A stretch of DNA of 9,826 bases from an uncultured Acetobacteraceae bacterium. GTDB taxonomy: Bacteria; Pseudomonadota; Alphaproteobacteria; Acetobacterales; Acetobacteraceae. Below the pieces are notes generated by a model, which made no database searches, had not been told where the DNA came from, and saw only the letters and a list, made by a program, of their open reading frames with translations. The stretch is taken from NCBI GenBank assembly GCA_903839965.1, contig CAIMEK010000915.1, forward strand, positions 1 to 9,826, in the 5' to 3' direction. Shown here piece by piece: positions 1-8,022 of this stretch (its first letter is position 1; each line of letters starts with the position of its first letter). Made by a program: the position numbers and the translations under genes.

Positions 1-651
1 CGCTGGCTGGCTTTTGCCGAGCCCGCTCAGCAACGAATCCACGCTTTCCAGCAGATCGTTCGCCTCCGCCGGTTCCGGCACGGGCGGCGGCGCGGCAGGC
101 GCCGGCGGCTCGACCCGGCGGGGAAACGCCCGCACGCCCAGCGTTCGTTCGATGGTGCGATGCAGTTCGACGCGGTTGATGGGCTTGCTCACGTACGCAT
201 TCATGCCGGCTGCGAGATAGCGCTCCCGATCGCCCGACATCGCATTGGCGGTCAGCGCGATGATCGGAGTCTGACCCTTGTCCCCTGGCATCTTGCGAAT
301 GCAACGGGTCGCCGTCGGACTGTCCATGACGGGCATCATGACGTCCATCAGGATGAGGTCGAAATCGCGCTCCTGCACGGCCTGCACGGCCTGCTTGCCG
401 TCCAGCGCGAAGGTCACCCGGTGGCCGCCGGGCTGCAGGAAGGCCGCGATCACCATGCGGTTGATCTCGTCGTCCTCGGCGACGAGAATCTCCAGCGAGA
501 ACGTCGCCTCGCCGCCGCTCGGCCGGGCATCGTCGATGGTGGACTCTTCCGGCATGCTGGTCACGGCCGCCGGCAACTGGATGGTGAATTCGCTGCCGCG
601 ATTGACCGCGCTCACGACGGTGATGCTGCCGCCCATGAGCCTGGCCAGTTC

Positions 652-654
652 CTA
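652..654 (-). other. In-frame TAG at the end of the HATPase domain
   Basis: The G2 box GGSGLGLVIS is followed by TAG and then, in the same frame, ELARLMGGSITVVS, which is the normal family continuation. Translation ending here would remove the last HATPase strand and the whole C-terminal receiver. CAG (Gln) or a similar codon is the likely ancestral state (inference). Confidence 0.85.
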
Positions 655-1575
655 CGAGATCACCAGCCCCAGGCCACTGCCGCCAAAGTTTCGGGTGGAC
701 GACGCGTCCGCCTGCATGAAGCGGGTGAACAACCGCTCCTTGGCCTCGGGCGCAATGCCGACGCCCTGATCGCGAACCGCGATTTGCAGTTGCTCGCGCC
801 CGGTATCCTGCGCATCCGGTTCGCACGCCATCCGAACCATGACGTCGCGGCCCTGGCCGAACTTCACGGCATTGGACAGCAGGTTCATCAGGATCTGGCG
901 CAGCCGCGTCGGGTCGACGAGCACCGGAGGCGGAACCGTCCGCGACTCAAGGTAGATGTACGTCCCTTTGGATTCGGCGATATGGCGCATCATCCCGACA
1001 ACGTCGCCCACCAGTTCGTCCCCCCGGCAGGGCAGCGGCTCCAGCGCGATCCTGCCGGCTTCCAGCTTGGAATAATCCAGGATGTCGTTGAGCACCGTGA
1101 GCAGGGCGTTGGACGAGCGGGTGATGGTCTCGCACATCTGCTTCTGCTCGGACGTCAGGCCCGAGTGGCGCAACACCTGCAGCATGCCCATGACCCCATT
1201 CATCGGGGTGCGTATTTCGTGGCTCATATTGGCCAGGAATTCGGACTTGGCGCGGTTCGCCGCCTCCGCCGCGGCCAGCGCCTCATCCTGCGCCGCCGCC
1301 ATCGCGCGATGCTGCGACACGTCCGTGCAGGTCAGTACGATGCCGCCGTCCGACAACGGCAGGAACTCGGTCTCTACCGAACGGCCGTCGGCGCACACCC
1401 GCTCGTGCAGCGCCGAACCGCTCTGGTCGGTTGCCACCACGTGCCCCAGCCGCCGGCTGATGTCCGCGATCAGCGCCCCGCGGCGGGTTTGCCCGGCGGG
1501 CAGCTCCAGCAGATCCCTGGCCCGGTCGTTCAGCACCAGCACCTGCCCGAGGTTGTCCGCCAGGACGACGCCCCG

Positions 1576-1577
1576 CC
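1576..1577 (-). other. Frameshift at the Hpt/PAS junction (approximate position)
   Basis: The Hpt frame reads LDAVAPLQCG. The PAS domain then resumes in the original frame with GVVLADNLGQVLVLNDRARD. Loss of one base (or gain of two) in a C/G-rich tract restores the frame, so it compensates for the shift near 1770. The exact site may differ by several bases. Confidence 0.7.
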
Positions 1578-1658
1578 GCATTGCAGCGGGGCAACCGCGT
1601 CCAGGTGAGCCATCGAAGGACGCAGCAGGTCGTGCAGCCAGCCGGCGATCTGGCCAGG

Positions 1659-1661
1659 CTA
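1659..1661 (-). other. In-frame TAG inside the Hpt-like segment
   Basis: In the Hpt frame, KGQAGMLGYP is followed by TAG and then PGQIAGWLHDLLRPSMAHLD. The LHDLLR-type helix after the stop fits an Hpt domain that once continued through it. This is the second of three internal stops, and all three are TAG. Confidence 0.75.
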
Positions 1662-1769
1662 CGGGTAGCCCAGCATGCCGGCCTGTCCCTTCAGCTTGTG
1701 CAACCGGCGCAACAGACTTTTGGCCTGCTCCGCGAACGACAGTTCGCCGGCTTCGATTTTCTGCGCCAG

Positions 1770-1770
1770 A
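1770..1770 (-). other. Frameshift between receiver and Hpt-like segment (approximate position)
   Basis: The sense reading DSLESLAAA is in the receiver frame. The recognisable continuation LAQKIEAGELSFAEQAKSLL is in another frame that needs one extra base to be skipped around here. The exact base is uncertain by about 15 nt, because the coding sense is low-complexity alanine/leucine. Confidence 0.7.
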
Positions 1771-1896
1771 GGCCGCGGCCAGGCTTTCCAGGCTGTCGTT
1801 TTGCATGCGGGGCGGCACCAGCCCGACCGCGGCCGCGACATGCCGGGGCAGCGTCGCGGGAGCGATCGGCTTCACCAGCCAGGCCGATGCCTTCAG

Positions 1897-1899
1897 CTA
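1897..1899 (-). other. In-frame TAG inside the N-terminal receiver domain
   Basis: Reading continues in the same frame on both sides: EAYRAR, stop, LKASAWLVKPIAP. The stop falls between the conserved beta-4 region (VIMLTAS) and the lysine of the VKPI motif, so translation would end before the active site is complete. One base change from a GAG codon would explain it (inference). Confidence 0.85.
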
Positions 1900-1974
1900 G
1901 CGGGCCCGGTACGCCTCGGCCTCGTCGTTACTGGCCGTCAGCATGATGACCGGCATATCGGCGCCCTGCGGCAG

Positions 1975-1992
1975 CAGCCGCAGCCGCAGCCG
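1975..1992. repeat. Short tandem CAGCCG hexamer (3 copies)
   Basis: Three perfect copies of CAGCCG lie in the disrupted receiver domain. On the minus strand they encode alternating Arg-Leu (LQRLRLRLLPQG), in the loop between the MDG and PVIMLTA motifs. A small replication-slippage tract; no function inferred. Confidence 0.6.
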
Positions 1993-2283
1993 CTGCAGGA
2001 AGGTCAGCCCGTCCATCGCCTCCATCTGGCAATCGCACAGCACCAGGTCGACCTGGCGGCTTTCGATCATGGCCAGGGCTTTGTGCCCATCGCAGGTCTG
2101 CAGCACGTTGCGGCAGCCCGCCGCCCGCAAGGCGTCGCCGACAACCGTGCGCATCGTGTGGTCGTCATCGAGCGTCAGGATGGTGAGGCAGCCGAACGTG
2201 GCCGTGTAGTCGCTCTGCATCGATTGCCTCGTCCTCCGAGGCGGCGAAACGTGGTTTGCCTGCTCATAGGCCAGGATGGATAA

Positions 2284-2326
2284 CGGTCTATTAAGGACCG
2301 CGCACGTTTGCCCGCGCTATGCGGGC
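2284..2326 (-). terminator. Possible weak terminator region downstream of the hydrolase gene
   Basis: Two small inverted repeats lie at and after the hydrolase stop codon. GCCCGC/GCGGGC (2310-2315 with 2321-2326, 5-nt loop) spans the stop codon. CGGTC/GACCG (2284-2288 with 2296-2300, 7-nt loop) is followed on the minus strand by only a short TTAT. Neither has a proper U tract, so intrinsic termination is weakly supported. The 96-bp gap 2221-2316 also holds the leader of the kinase pseudogene. Confidence 0.3.
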
Positions 2327-3165
2327 CGCCGCCGCGCCGCCAGCACGCCGGCGAGGAAATCCTCCACCCGCGGCAGCGCTTTCATGCGGTCGTGCGACAC
2401 CCCGGTCATCAGGTCGAAGCGCACCCTCACCCCGGCCGCCTCGAAGGAACGCTGCAGCGCGCGCAGCCGCTCCGGGCGGGTGCGGCCGGCGTCGTTGGCG
2501 CCCTCCATCCAGTAGCGACTGCCCGTCGCGTGGGTGATCTCCCAAGTCTCCAGGTCGGCATCGCCGACCAGCATCTGCACCGGAACGCGGGCCAGCGCCG
2601 CCCGGTCGAAGGCGATGCCGAAGCGCTCCTGCAGGTCGCGGATGCCCACCCACCAATCGCGCTCCGCATCGAGCAGCGTCACCGAACCCGGCGATCCGAT
2701 CGAGGCAGCCCACAGCGACTGCGGATGCAGGATAGCGAAGCGATGCGTGAAGTGGCCGCCGCCGGAGAAGCCGAACATGGCGAAGCGCCGCCAGTCCTGC
2801 CGGTACTTCTCCGCCACCTCTTCCACCATCGCCAGCAGCACCGCGTCGTAGCGGATGGCGTGTTCCTGCATGTATTTGTATCCGCTGCGCGTGCCGTCGC
2901 CGCACACGCCGATGGGGAAAATCGGGCACAGCACGGCGACATCGTTCCATCGCCCGAACGCCGAGAAGCCGTCCCGGAAGTCGAGGAACGAGGTGCGTCC
3001 AGTGCCGTGCACCGCCACCAGCAGGTCCACCGGTTTCCCCTCGCCCGCCTGCGGCGGCACGTAGAGGCAGTAATGGAAACGCGGGTCGGCCTTGCAGGCG
3101 AACATCGCCGTGGGTCCGAGATCGTAGATCGCGCGGGCACGGCTGGCGGGGTCGGGCGCGTTCAT
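2317..3165 (-). CDS. Alpha/beta hydrolase (serine esterase-like), last gene of the M28-SBP unit
   Basis: A 282-residue cytoplasmic-looking alpha/beta hydrolase; no signal peptide. Visible parts are the oxyanion-hole motif VAVHGTGR (about 51-57), the nucleophile elbow MFGFSGGGHF with Ser134, a late-strand acidic site LVGDADLE (Asp202 or Asp204) and a C-terminal catalytic His258 in TGVSHD. The fold and triad support hydrolysis of an ester, thioester or amide, but the substrate cannot be read from the sequence. It resembles the esterase/PHB-depolymerase-like branch only at the motif level. ATG 3165 has GGAG 7 nt upstream, and the gene starts 16 bp after the preceding binding-protein gene, so it is almost surely cotranscribed. 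Its place in the unit suggests it acts on the substrate taken up by the binding proteins, or on a product of the M28 protein (inference). Confidence 0.88.
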   Translation of the reverse strand: MNAPDPASRARAIYDLGPTAMFACKADPRFHYCLYVPPQAGEGKPVDLLVAVHGTGRTSFLDFRDGFSAFGRWNDVAVLCPIFPIGVCGDGTRSGYKYMQEHAIRYDAVLLAMVEEVAEKYRQDWRRFAMFGFSGGGHFTHRFAILHPQSLWAASIGSPGSVTLLDAERDWWVGIRDLQERFGIAFDRAALARVPVQMLVGDADLETWEITHATGSRYWMEGANDAGRTRPERLRALQRSFEAAGVRVRFDLMTGVSHDRMKALPRVEDFLAGVLAARRRPA

Positions 3166-3181
3166 GGCGTGGCTCCGCTGT

Positions 3182-4771
3182 TCAGGACTGCCCGACGCCG
3201 GCGGCCAGCGTGTACTGGTCGGCGCGCGTGGCGTAGGTCAGCGGCTTGCGCGCGGCCCACACGGAAACCTCGTGGTGCAGCGGCATGATGGCGACGTCGC
3301 GGAAAGCGAGGCCCGAGGCGCGCCCAAGCAGTTCGTTGCGGGCGGTGTCGTCGAGCGTGCGCGCGGCCTGCCGCAGCAGGTCGTCGAGCGCGGGGTTCGA
3401 ATAGCGTCCGTCATTGGCGGCCCCGGTGCCGGCCTCGCGGTCGTAGGTCGCCACCACCGCGGTCAGCGGATTGGAGGTCTCGCCGGTGTTGACACCCAAG
3501 GACTGCAGGAAGGCGCTGAACTCCGCGCGCGAAGCCTTGCCGGCATAGACCGACCACGGCATCACCTCGACCCTGGCATCGACGCCGATGCGCGTGAACA
3601 TCTGCGCCAGCGCCTGCACGATCTTGGTGTCGTTGATGATGCGGTCGTTCGGCCCGTGCAGCGTCAGGCGAAAGCCTTGCGGATAGCCGGCCTCGGCCAG
3701 CAGCGCCTTCGCCCGGTTCGGATCGTACGGCGCCGAATCGATGTCGGGCGCGGTGCCGGGCGCGCCCTTCAGCAGGAACTGCCCGGCGGCCACCGCATTG
3801 CCCGACATCACGCGCTCCACCAGCGCCTGGCGGTTGATCGCCATGTTCAGCGCCTGCCGCACGTGCAAATCCTTCAGCGGGTTGCGCTCCAGCGGCTTGC
3901 CGTCCGGCCCGACGACGAAAGGAGACACGTCGCGCGCGCCGTCCAGGCCCATGTACACCAGCCGGCTGGACAGGCCGCGGATCAGGTGGAAACGCATATC
4001 CGCCTCGACTCGGGCCATGCCCTCGGCCGGCACCGCCTCAATGATGTCGAGGTCGCCGGCCAGTAGCGAAGCGAGCCTGCCACCCGGATCGCTGGCCATA
4101 CGCAGCACTACCTCCGCCCAGGGCAGGCGCGGGCCCCACCAGCGGTCGTTGCGCGCCAGCACCACCCGGTTGCCCGGGGTGTATTCGTGCAGCACGAACG
4201 GACCGGTGCCGATTGCCGCGCTACCGGAATTGAAATCCGGCGTGGCCGCCTCATTGTAGCGGGCGCTGATGATGCGCACGCGGCTCAGCGAGTTCAGCAG
4301 CAGCGGATCGGGCACCGTCGTTTCGATGCGCAGCGTGTATGGGTCCAGCGCCTGCATGGCGCGGATGGTGCGCGTGTAGGTGCGGAACGAGGCGAGGCTC
4401 GGCAGATCGGTGGCGCGGCGGATCGAGACGATGGCGTCCTCCGCCGTGAACGGCGTACCGTCACTGAACACCGCATCGCGCCGCAACGCCAGTTCCCAGT
4501 GGGTGTCGTCCAGCACGCGCCAGGATGCCGCCAGGCCCGGTTTGGAGCGCGATTGTTCGTCGTTGGTCACCAGCGCGTCGAAGATGTGGCTGGCCAAGGC
4601 GTTGCTGGGCGCGTTGCTCAGAAGATGGGGATCCATCGTGGTGGCCGGCGCCGCCATGCCGATGCGCAGCGTCGGCCCGTCGGCGGCATGCCCGGGGCGC
4701 GGCGCCAGCGTGGCGACCGCGACAACGAACGGCGCCTGCAGCAGCGTGCGCCGGCGGTAGCGTGATGGCAT
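3182..4771 (-). CDS. ABC transporter substrate-binding protein, family 5 (peptide/nickel/opine type), second copy
   Basis: A 529-residue periplasmic binding protein of the SBP_bac_5 type. Residues 1-29 form a signal peptide with a Tat-like RRRTLLQ motif, a hydrophobic core and probable cleavage after GHA. The mature part shows family landmarks: MDPHL near the N-terminus, the LRRDAVFSDGTPFTAEDA block, GTGPFVLHEYTPGNRVVLAR, KDLHVRQALNMAINRQAL, and AKALLAEAGYPQGF. The length is usual for DppA/OppA/GsiB-like proteins. Ligand type (peptide, glutathione, nickel chelate, opine) is not decided by these motifs. ATG 4771 is preceded by AGGAG 7 nt upstream, and that site overlaps the stop of the upstream binding-protein gene (10-bp gap), which suggests coupled translation. 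No permease or ATPase genes adjoin it, so the membrane partner must lie elsewhere. It is diverged from its neighbour and is not a recent duplicate. Confidence 0.93.
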   Translation of the reverse strand: MPSRYRRRTLLQAPFVVAVATLAPRPGHAADGPTLRIGMAAPATTMDPHLLSNAPSNALASHIFDALVTNDEQSRSKPGLAASWRVLDDTHWELALRRDAVFSDGTPFTAEDAIVSIRRATDLPSLASFRTYTRTIRAMQALDPYTLRIETTVPDPLLLNSLSRVRIISARYNEAATPDFNSGSAAIGTGPFVLHEYTPGNRVVLARNDRWWGPRLPWAEVVLRMASDPGGRLASLLAGDLDIIEAVPAEGMARVEADMRFHLIRGLSSRLVYMGLDGARDVSPFVVGPDGKPLERNPLKDLHVRQALNMAINRQALVERVMSGNAVAAGQFLLKGAPGTAPDIDSAPYDPNRAKALLAEAGYPQGFRLTLHGPNDRIINDTKIVQALAQMFTRIGVDARVEVMPWSVYAGKASRAEFSAFLQSLGVNTGETSNPLTAVVATYDREAGTGAANDGRYSNPALDDLLRQAARTLDDTARNELLGRASGLAFRDVAIMPLHHEVSVWAARKPLTYATRADQYTLAAGVGQS

Positions 4772-4781
4772 CGGGGATCTC

Positions 4782-6362
4782 CTAAGCGCGGCGGATGTTC
4801 CAGAAGAACGGCATGCCCACCACCCGGTCCTTCAGGTCGGCGGCCAGCGCCGTGGAGCGGTACAGGCAACCCAGCGGAATGCATGGCAGTTCGTCCATGC
4901 CGACCACCTGCATCTCACGCGCGATGCGCTTCTGCTCGTCGGGGCTGGTGGCGTCGATCCACTGGTCGCGCAACATCTCCAGCGCGGGTGCGGTGGGCCA
5001 GCCGAACCAGGCGTCGCGACCGTTGCCGCGCAGCAGGATGTGGGTGGCCGGGTTGAGCATCCACAGCCCCGGGAACGACCAGCAGCTCACCGACCAGCCG
5101 CCCTTGTCCAGCGGTTCCATGGAACGCCGCCGCTGCACCACCGTACCGCTGTCGGTCAGCGCCACGTCCACGTTCAGCCCGAGCCGACGGAACAGGTCCG
5201 CCGCCACCTGTGCGAGCGCCCCGGTCACCACGGTATCGGTGGGGCCGATCTGGCGGATCAACTGGCCGGCGTAGCCCGCCTCCTTCAGCAGGCGTTTCGC
5301 CCGCTCCACGTCGCGCAGCCCCTTCAGCGGCTCCAGCCCGGCGTCGCTGGCCATCGGCGAACCAGGCGGGAAGAAGCCGGTGCCGATGGCGTAGTTGTCC
5401 GGATCGGTGCCCGCCGCCGCCGCCATGAAGTCCGCCTGGTCGATCGCCGGCAGCAACGCCTGGCGCATCCGTTTGCTGTCGAACGGCGGGTTGAGCTGGT
5501 TCCAGCGCATCACGCTCACCGACGGCAGCACTTCCATGCGGCTCACCGCGAGGTCACGGGAGCGGCGCACCAGGTCGAGGATTTCCGCCGGCGGATCGGC
5601 AAACCAGTCCACCTCGCCGTGCTGCAGCGCCGCTGCGGCGGTGGCGGCGTCGGGGATGATGCGCCACTCGATGCGCTCGAACCGCGCCCGCTTCGGCCCG
5701 GCGGTCAGCCCGGTGGAGCCGTTCGGCGTTGGCACGTAGCCGTCGAAGCGTTCGTAGGCGATCTGGTTGCCCGGCCGGTACTCGTCACGCCGCAGCTTGA
5801 ACGGGCCGGAGCCCGTGGTGTCGGTCAGTTGCTTGTCGGGCGGCGTGGCGGCGACCCGTTCGGGCATGATGAACGGCACCGGCGCGATCGCCTGCGCCAG
5901 CGTGGCGATCAGCATCGGGAAGGCGCGCTTGAGGCGGAAGCGGATGTGCCGATCGTCGGGCGCGGCGAGTTCGTCGAGCACCGCGCGCAGCGACTGGCCC
6001 ATCGGCGCCACCGCCATCCAGCGCTGCAGGCTGGCCACGCAATCGCGCGCGCGGATCGGCTCGCCGTCGTGAAACGTGATGCCCGCGCGCAGCGTGACCG
6101 TGCAGACCCGGCCGTCCTGCTCGAAGGCATGTCCTTCCGCAAGCTGCGGCTGCGGCTGGAATTCGGCGTCGATGCCGTACAGCGTGTCATAGACCAGGTA
6201 GCCGTGGTCGCGCACGACATCTGCCGTGGTCCAGATTGGATCGAGCGCGGTGAGGTCGGCGTAGGGCACGAAACGCACCGTGCGGGCGCGCGCGTCCTGG
6301 GCGAGCGCGGGGCGGGCCAGGGCGCTCGCCGCCGTGGCAGCAAGAAAGGTGCGTCGGTGCAT
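4782..6362 (-). CDS. ABC transporter substrate-binding protein, family 5 (peptide/nickel/opine type), first copy
   Basis: A 526-residue exported solute-binding protein. I start it at ATG 6362 because a twin-arginine signal begins there (MHRRTFLAATAASALA, probable cleavage after PALA near residue 21) and GGAG sits 9 nt upstream. A longer in-frame opening to 6488 would add an Arg/Ala/Ser-rich stretch overlapping the M28 gene and bury the signal. Family-5 landmarks are LDPIWTTADVVRDHGYLVYDTL, VTLRAGITFHDGEPIRARDC, GSGPFKLRRDEYRPGNQIAYERF, SKRMRQALLPAIDQADF, RAKRLLKEAGYAGQ and a late block around GWPTAPALEMLRDQW. It starts 4 bp after the M28-like gene ends. Two distinct binding proteins in tandem suggest related but different ligands, or one shared permease encoded elsewhere. 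The Tat-type signals imply export of folded protein (inference). Confidence 0.93.
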   Translation of the reverse strand: MHRRTFLAATAASALARPALAQDARARTVRFVPYADLTALDPIWTTADVVRDHGYLVYDTLYGIDAEFQPQPQLAEGHAFEQDGRVCTVTLRAGITFHDGEPIRARDCVASLQRWMAVAPMGQSLRAVLDELAAPDDRHIRFRLKRAFPMLIATLAQAIAPVPFIMPERVAATPPDKQLTDTTGSGPFKLRRDEYRPGNQIAYERFDGYVPTPNGSTGLTAGPKRARFERIEWRIIPDAATAAAALQHGEVDWFADPPAEILDLVRRSRDLAVSRMEVLPSVSVMRWNQLNPPFDSKRMRQALLPAIDQADFMAAAAGTDPDNYAIGTGFFPPGSPMASDAGLEPLKGLRDVERAKRLLKEAGYAGQLIRQIGPTDTVVTGALAQVAADLFRRLGLNVDVALTDSGTVVQRRRSMEPLDKGGWSVSCWSFPGLWMLNPATHILLRGNGRDAWFGWPTAPALEMLRDQWIDATSPDEQKRIAREMQVVGMDELPCIPLGCLYRSTALAADLKDRVVGMPFFWNIRRA

Positions 6363-6366
6363 CGGT

Positions 6367-8022
6367 TCACACTCCGGGTCGGATGGGTGCGGACGCCTCG
6401 AGCAGGTTGACGGCCTCGCACAAGGCCTGGCGGACGCGGTTGACCTGCCGGCGCAGGCCGACGCGTGCCATGCGCGCCGCGTCGGCATCGAGGCGGGCGA
6501 GTTCGAGTGCCGGCGCGAGCCCGGGCAGCAGCCGTGAGTCGCGCCCCAGGTCGTAACCGAATTCGGAGCGGGCGTGGAACATCACCGGGTTGAGCAGCTT
6601 CGCCACGCGCAGCAGCACCCCGTCCGGCAGTGGGCGCCGCGCCGCGGCAAAGCCGACCAGCCGCCGCGCGCGTTCGTCGAGGTCCGCCAACCCGTCCAAC
6701 CCCGGCGCCGCCTCCTGGTATTCGCGCAGGCCCGCCAGAATGTCCTGCGCCATGGCGGCGATGTCGAGCGGCAGGGCGGGGGCGTTCACCAGCCCCTCCA
6801 CGAGGGCATGGTGCAGCGCCGCGTCCGCCGCCAGCACCGCCGGTTCGCAGCGCTCCGGCGTGTCGTGCTCGGTGTGCCACCACCAGGCCAGGCCGCTGTC
6901 CGGCAAGTGGTCGGGGCTCGCGCTGGGCGGGAAGGAACTGACCTGCAGCGACGAGAGGCCGATGCCCTGGAAACTCTGGTCGGAATTACGGGCGGGGCGA
7001 CGCGGATCGACGTAGCGGTCCGACCGCCGCAGCGCGTGGCGCACATAGGCGTCCTCGGCAGGCGTCAGCGGCCCGGCGAGGCGCGCCACCGTGCCGGTCA
7101 CGTAATCGGCAAGCTCGGCGGAAGTGTTGCGCACGGCCTTGGTGGTGGCGCCGGCCACGCCGACGATGTCGACGTTCAGGTAGGCGATGGCCCGGTCGTG
7201 CAACTCCTGCCAGGCATGGTCGGCGTACCAGCTCGACCCGGCATAGACGCCCTGCTCGTGACCGGTCCACCAGGCCAGGCGCAGGCCGAAGCGCGGTTGG
7301 GCATCGGCATAACGACGCGCCAGCTCCAGCAGCAGCGCCACGCCGGCGGCGTTGTCGGTGCTGCCCTGCACCCAGCTGTCGTAGTGCGCGCCGATCAGCA
7401 GGAAGGGCTTCTCCCGCCCCGGAATGTCGGCGACCGGCATGCGGGCGGTCCGCCATTCCCGCCGCGTCTCGGCGATCAGCGTGGCCTCGACCGACCCCGC
7501 GGCCCGCAACGCCTTGCCGTCCTGCCGCGCCACCTGCACCACCGGGATCGTCGGCAGCAGCGCGAGGTCGTCGGCCGAGGTCGGCGCACCCCAGATCGGC
7601 GAGGCGGCCATGAAGTGGCGCTGCATACCGGGGGACACCGTGATCACGCCGATCGCGCCCGCCGCCGCGGCCTGCAGCAGGCCGTGCCGCGGCATGCCGT
7701 CCATCAGCGCGATCGCGCCGTCCAGCCGGTCGGGCAAGGCGCCGCGGCCACATTCCACCAGCCGGCCCGCCACGCCCTTGGGCCCGGTGTCGAAACCGAA
7801 GGCGACGCCGCTCGCCTCCAGGCGCAATCCGGCGGCCAGGACCTCCGAACGGACCGGCCAGCCCAGGAAGGCATCGAAGGCGAGCACCTCATGCGCCACG
7901 CCCAGCGTGGCGAGGCGGGCGCAGATATGATCGCAGGCGGCTTCCCCGGCCGGGGAACCGGGCAATTTACGCCCGAGCGCACTGAGGGCGGCGACATCCG
8001 CCGCGAGCTGGTCGCCGCTCAT
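6367..8022 (-). CDS. M28-family zinc peptidase-like protein with PA insert, variant active site
   Basis: Predicted cytoplasmic di-zinc exopeptidase-like protein, 551 residues from ATG 8022 (557 from an alternative GTG at 8040; neither has its own good ribosome site). Numbered from ATG 8022, a PA-like insert (about 82-185) precedes the M28 core. Metal-ligand motifs are GAHYDS (His213), STDNAAG (Asp223), GHEQG (Glu256), NVDIVG (Asp285) and WWHTEHDT (His383). The position before Glu256, where well-studied M28 aminopeptidases carry the catalytic Glu of an EE pair, is His255. About 160 residues follow the core as a helical, Leu/Ala/Arg-rich C-terminal region. No signal peptide is visible, whereas many M28 enzymes are exported. 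First full-size gene of the unit, 4 bp before a binding-protein gene, it may process imported peptides or amides. Peptidase activity is family-based and uncertain given His255. Confidence 0.88.
   Translation of the reverse strand: MSGDQLAADVAALSALGRKLPGSPAGEAACDHICARLATLGVAHEVLAFDAFLGWPVRSEVLAAGLRLEASGVAFGFDTGPKGVAGRLVECGRGALPDRLDGAIALMDGMPRHGLLQAAAAGAIGVITVSPGMQRHFMAASPIWGAPTSADDLALLPTIPVVQVARQDGKALRAAGSVEATLIAETRREWRTARMPVADIPGREKPFLLIGAHYDSWVQGSTDNAAGVALLLELARRYADAQPRFGLRLAWWTGHEQGVYAGSSWYADHAWQELHDRAIAYLNVDIVGVAGATTKAVRNTSAELADYVTGTVARLAGPLTPAEDAYVRHALRRSDRYVDPRRPARNSDQSFQGIGLSSLQVSSFPPSASPDHLPDSGLAWWWHTEHDTPERCEPAVLAADAALHHALVEGLVNAPALPLDIAAMAQDILAGLREYQEAAPGLDGLADLDERARRLVGFAAARRPLPDGVLLRVAKLLNPVMFHARSEFGYDLGRDSRLLPGLAPALELARLDADAARMARVGLRRQVNRVRQALCEAVNLLEASAPIRPGV

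Larger units (their letters stand above)
1..2220 (-). pseudogene. Disrupted hybrid sensor histidine kinase (receiver-Hpt-PAS-HisKA-HATPase-receiver), partial at left edge
   Basis: Two-component phosphorelay kinase whose reading frame is broken five times. From ATG 2220, preceded by GGAGGA about 11 nt upstream, a receiver domain runs to about 1840, with an acidic DDD cluster at residues 18-20, phospho-acceptor Asp63 in LCDCQM and the LVKPI lysine motif after a TAG. An Hpt-like stretch follows in another frame (LHKLKGQAGMLG, His codon 1698-1700). Then come PAS (about 1575-1310), HisKA with NMSHEIRTPMNG (His codon 1219-1221), HATPase (N box NLLSNAVKF, DQGVGIA, GGSGLGL) and a C-terminal receiver (acidic EDDE, LMDVMMP with Asp codon 343-345, VSKPI). 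The frame is open to base 1, so the gene continues outside. Lesions: TAG at 1897, 1659 and 652; frameshifts near 1770 and 1576. No membrane segment is visible, so a cytoplasmic sensor is likely. Sequencing error is the main alternative. Without lesions it would exceed 740 residues. Confidence 0.85.

Noticed and set aside
160..1608. Long plus-strand open frame (482 codons) opposite the kinase
   Set aside because: His/Arg/Gln-rich translation without recognisable motifs. The minus strand in the same place encodes unmistakable HisKA, HATPase and receiver motifs. It is a high-GC antisense shadow.
652..1899. Genetic-code recoding of TAG in this organism
   Set aside because: Two full-length genes here end at TAG (2317-2319 and 4782-4784), and the kinase also has frameshifts, so simple decay or sequencing error explains the data better.
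2310..2326. Inverted repeat GCCCGC-GCTAT-GCGGGC as a strong terminator
   Set aside because: It spans the hydrolase stop codon and lacks a U tract on either strand. In DNA this GC-rich, 6-bp arms arise readily by chance. Listed only as part of a weak terminator region.
5040..6410. Long plus-strand open frame (456 codons) opposite the first binding protein
   Set aside because: Same type of GC-driven shadow; the minus strand encodes a complete SBP_bac_5 protein with a signal peptide.
6363..6488. N-terminal extension of the first binding protein to 6488
   Set aside because: It overlaps the end of the M28-like gene, has no domain sense (Arg/Ala/Ser-rich), and would place the twin-arginine signal internally. 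ATG 6362 has a ribosome site.
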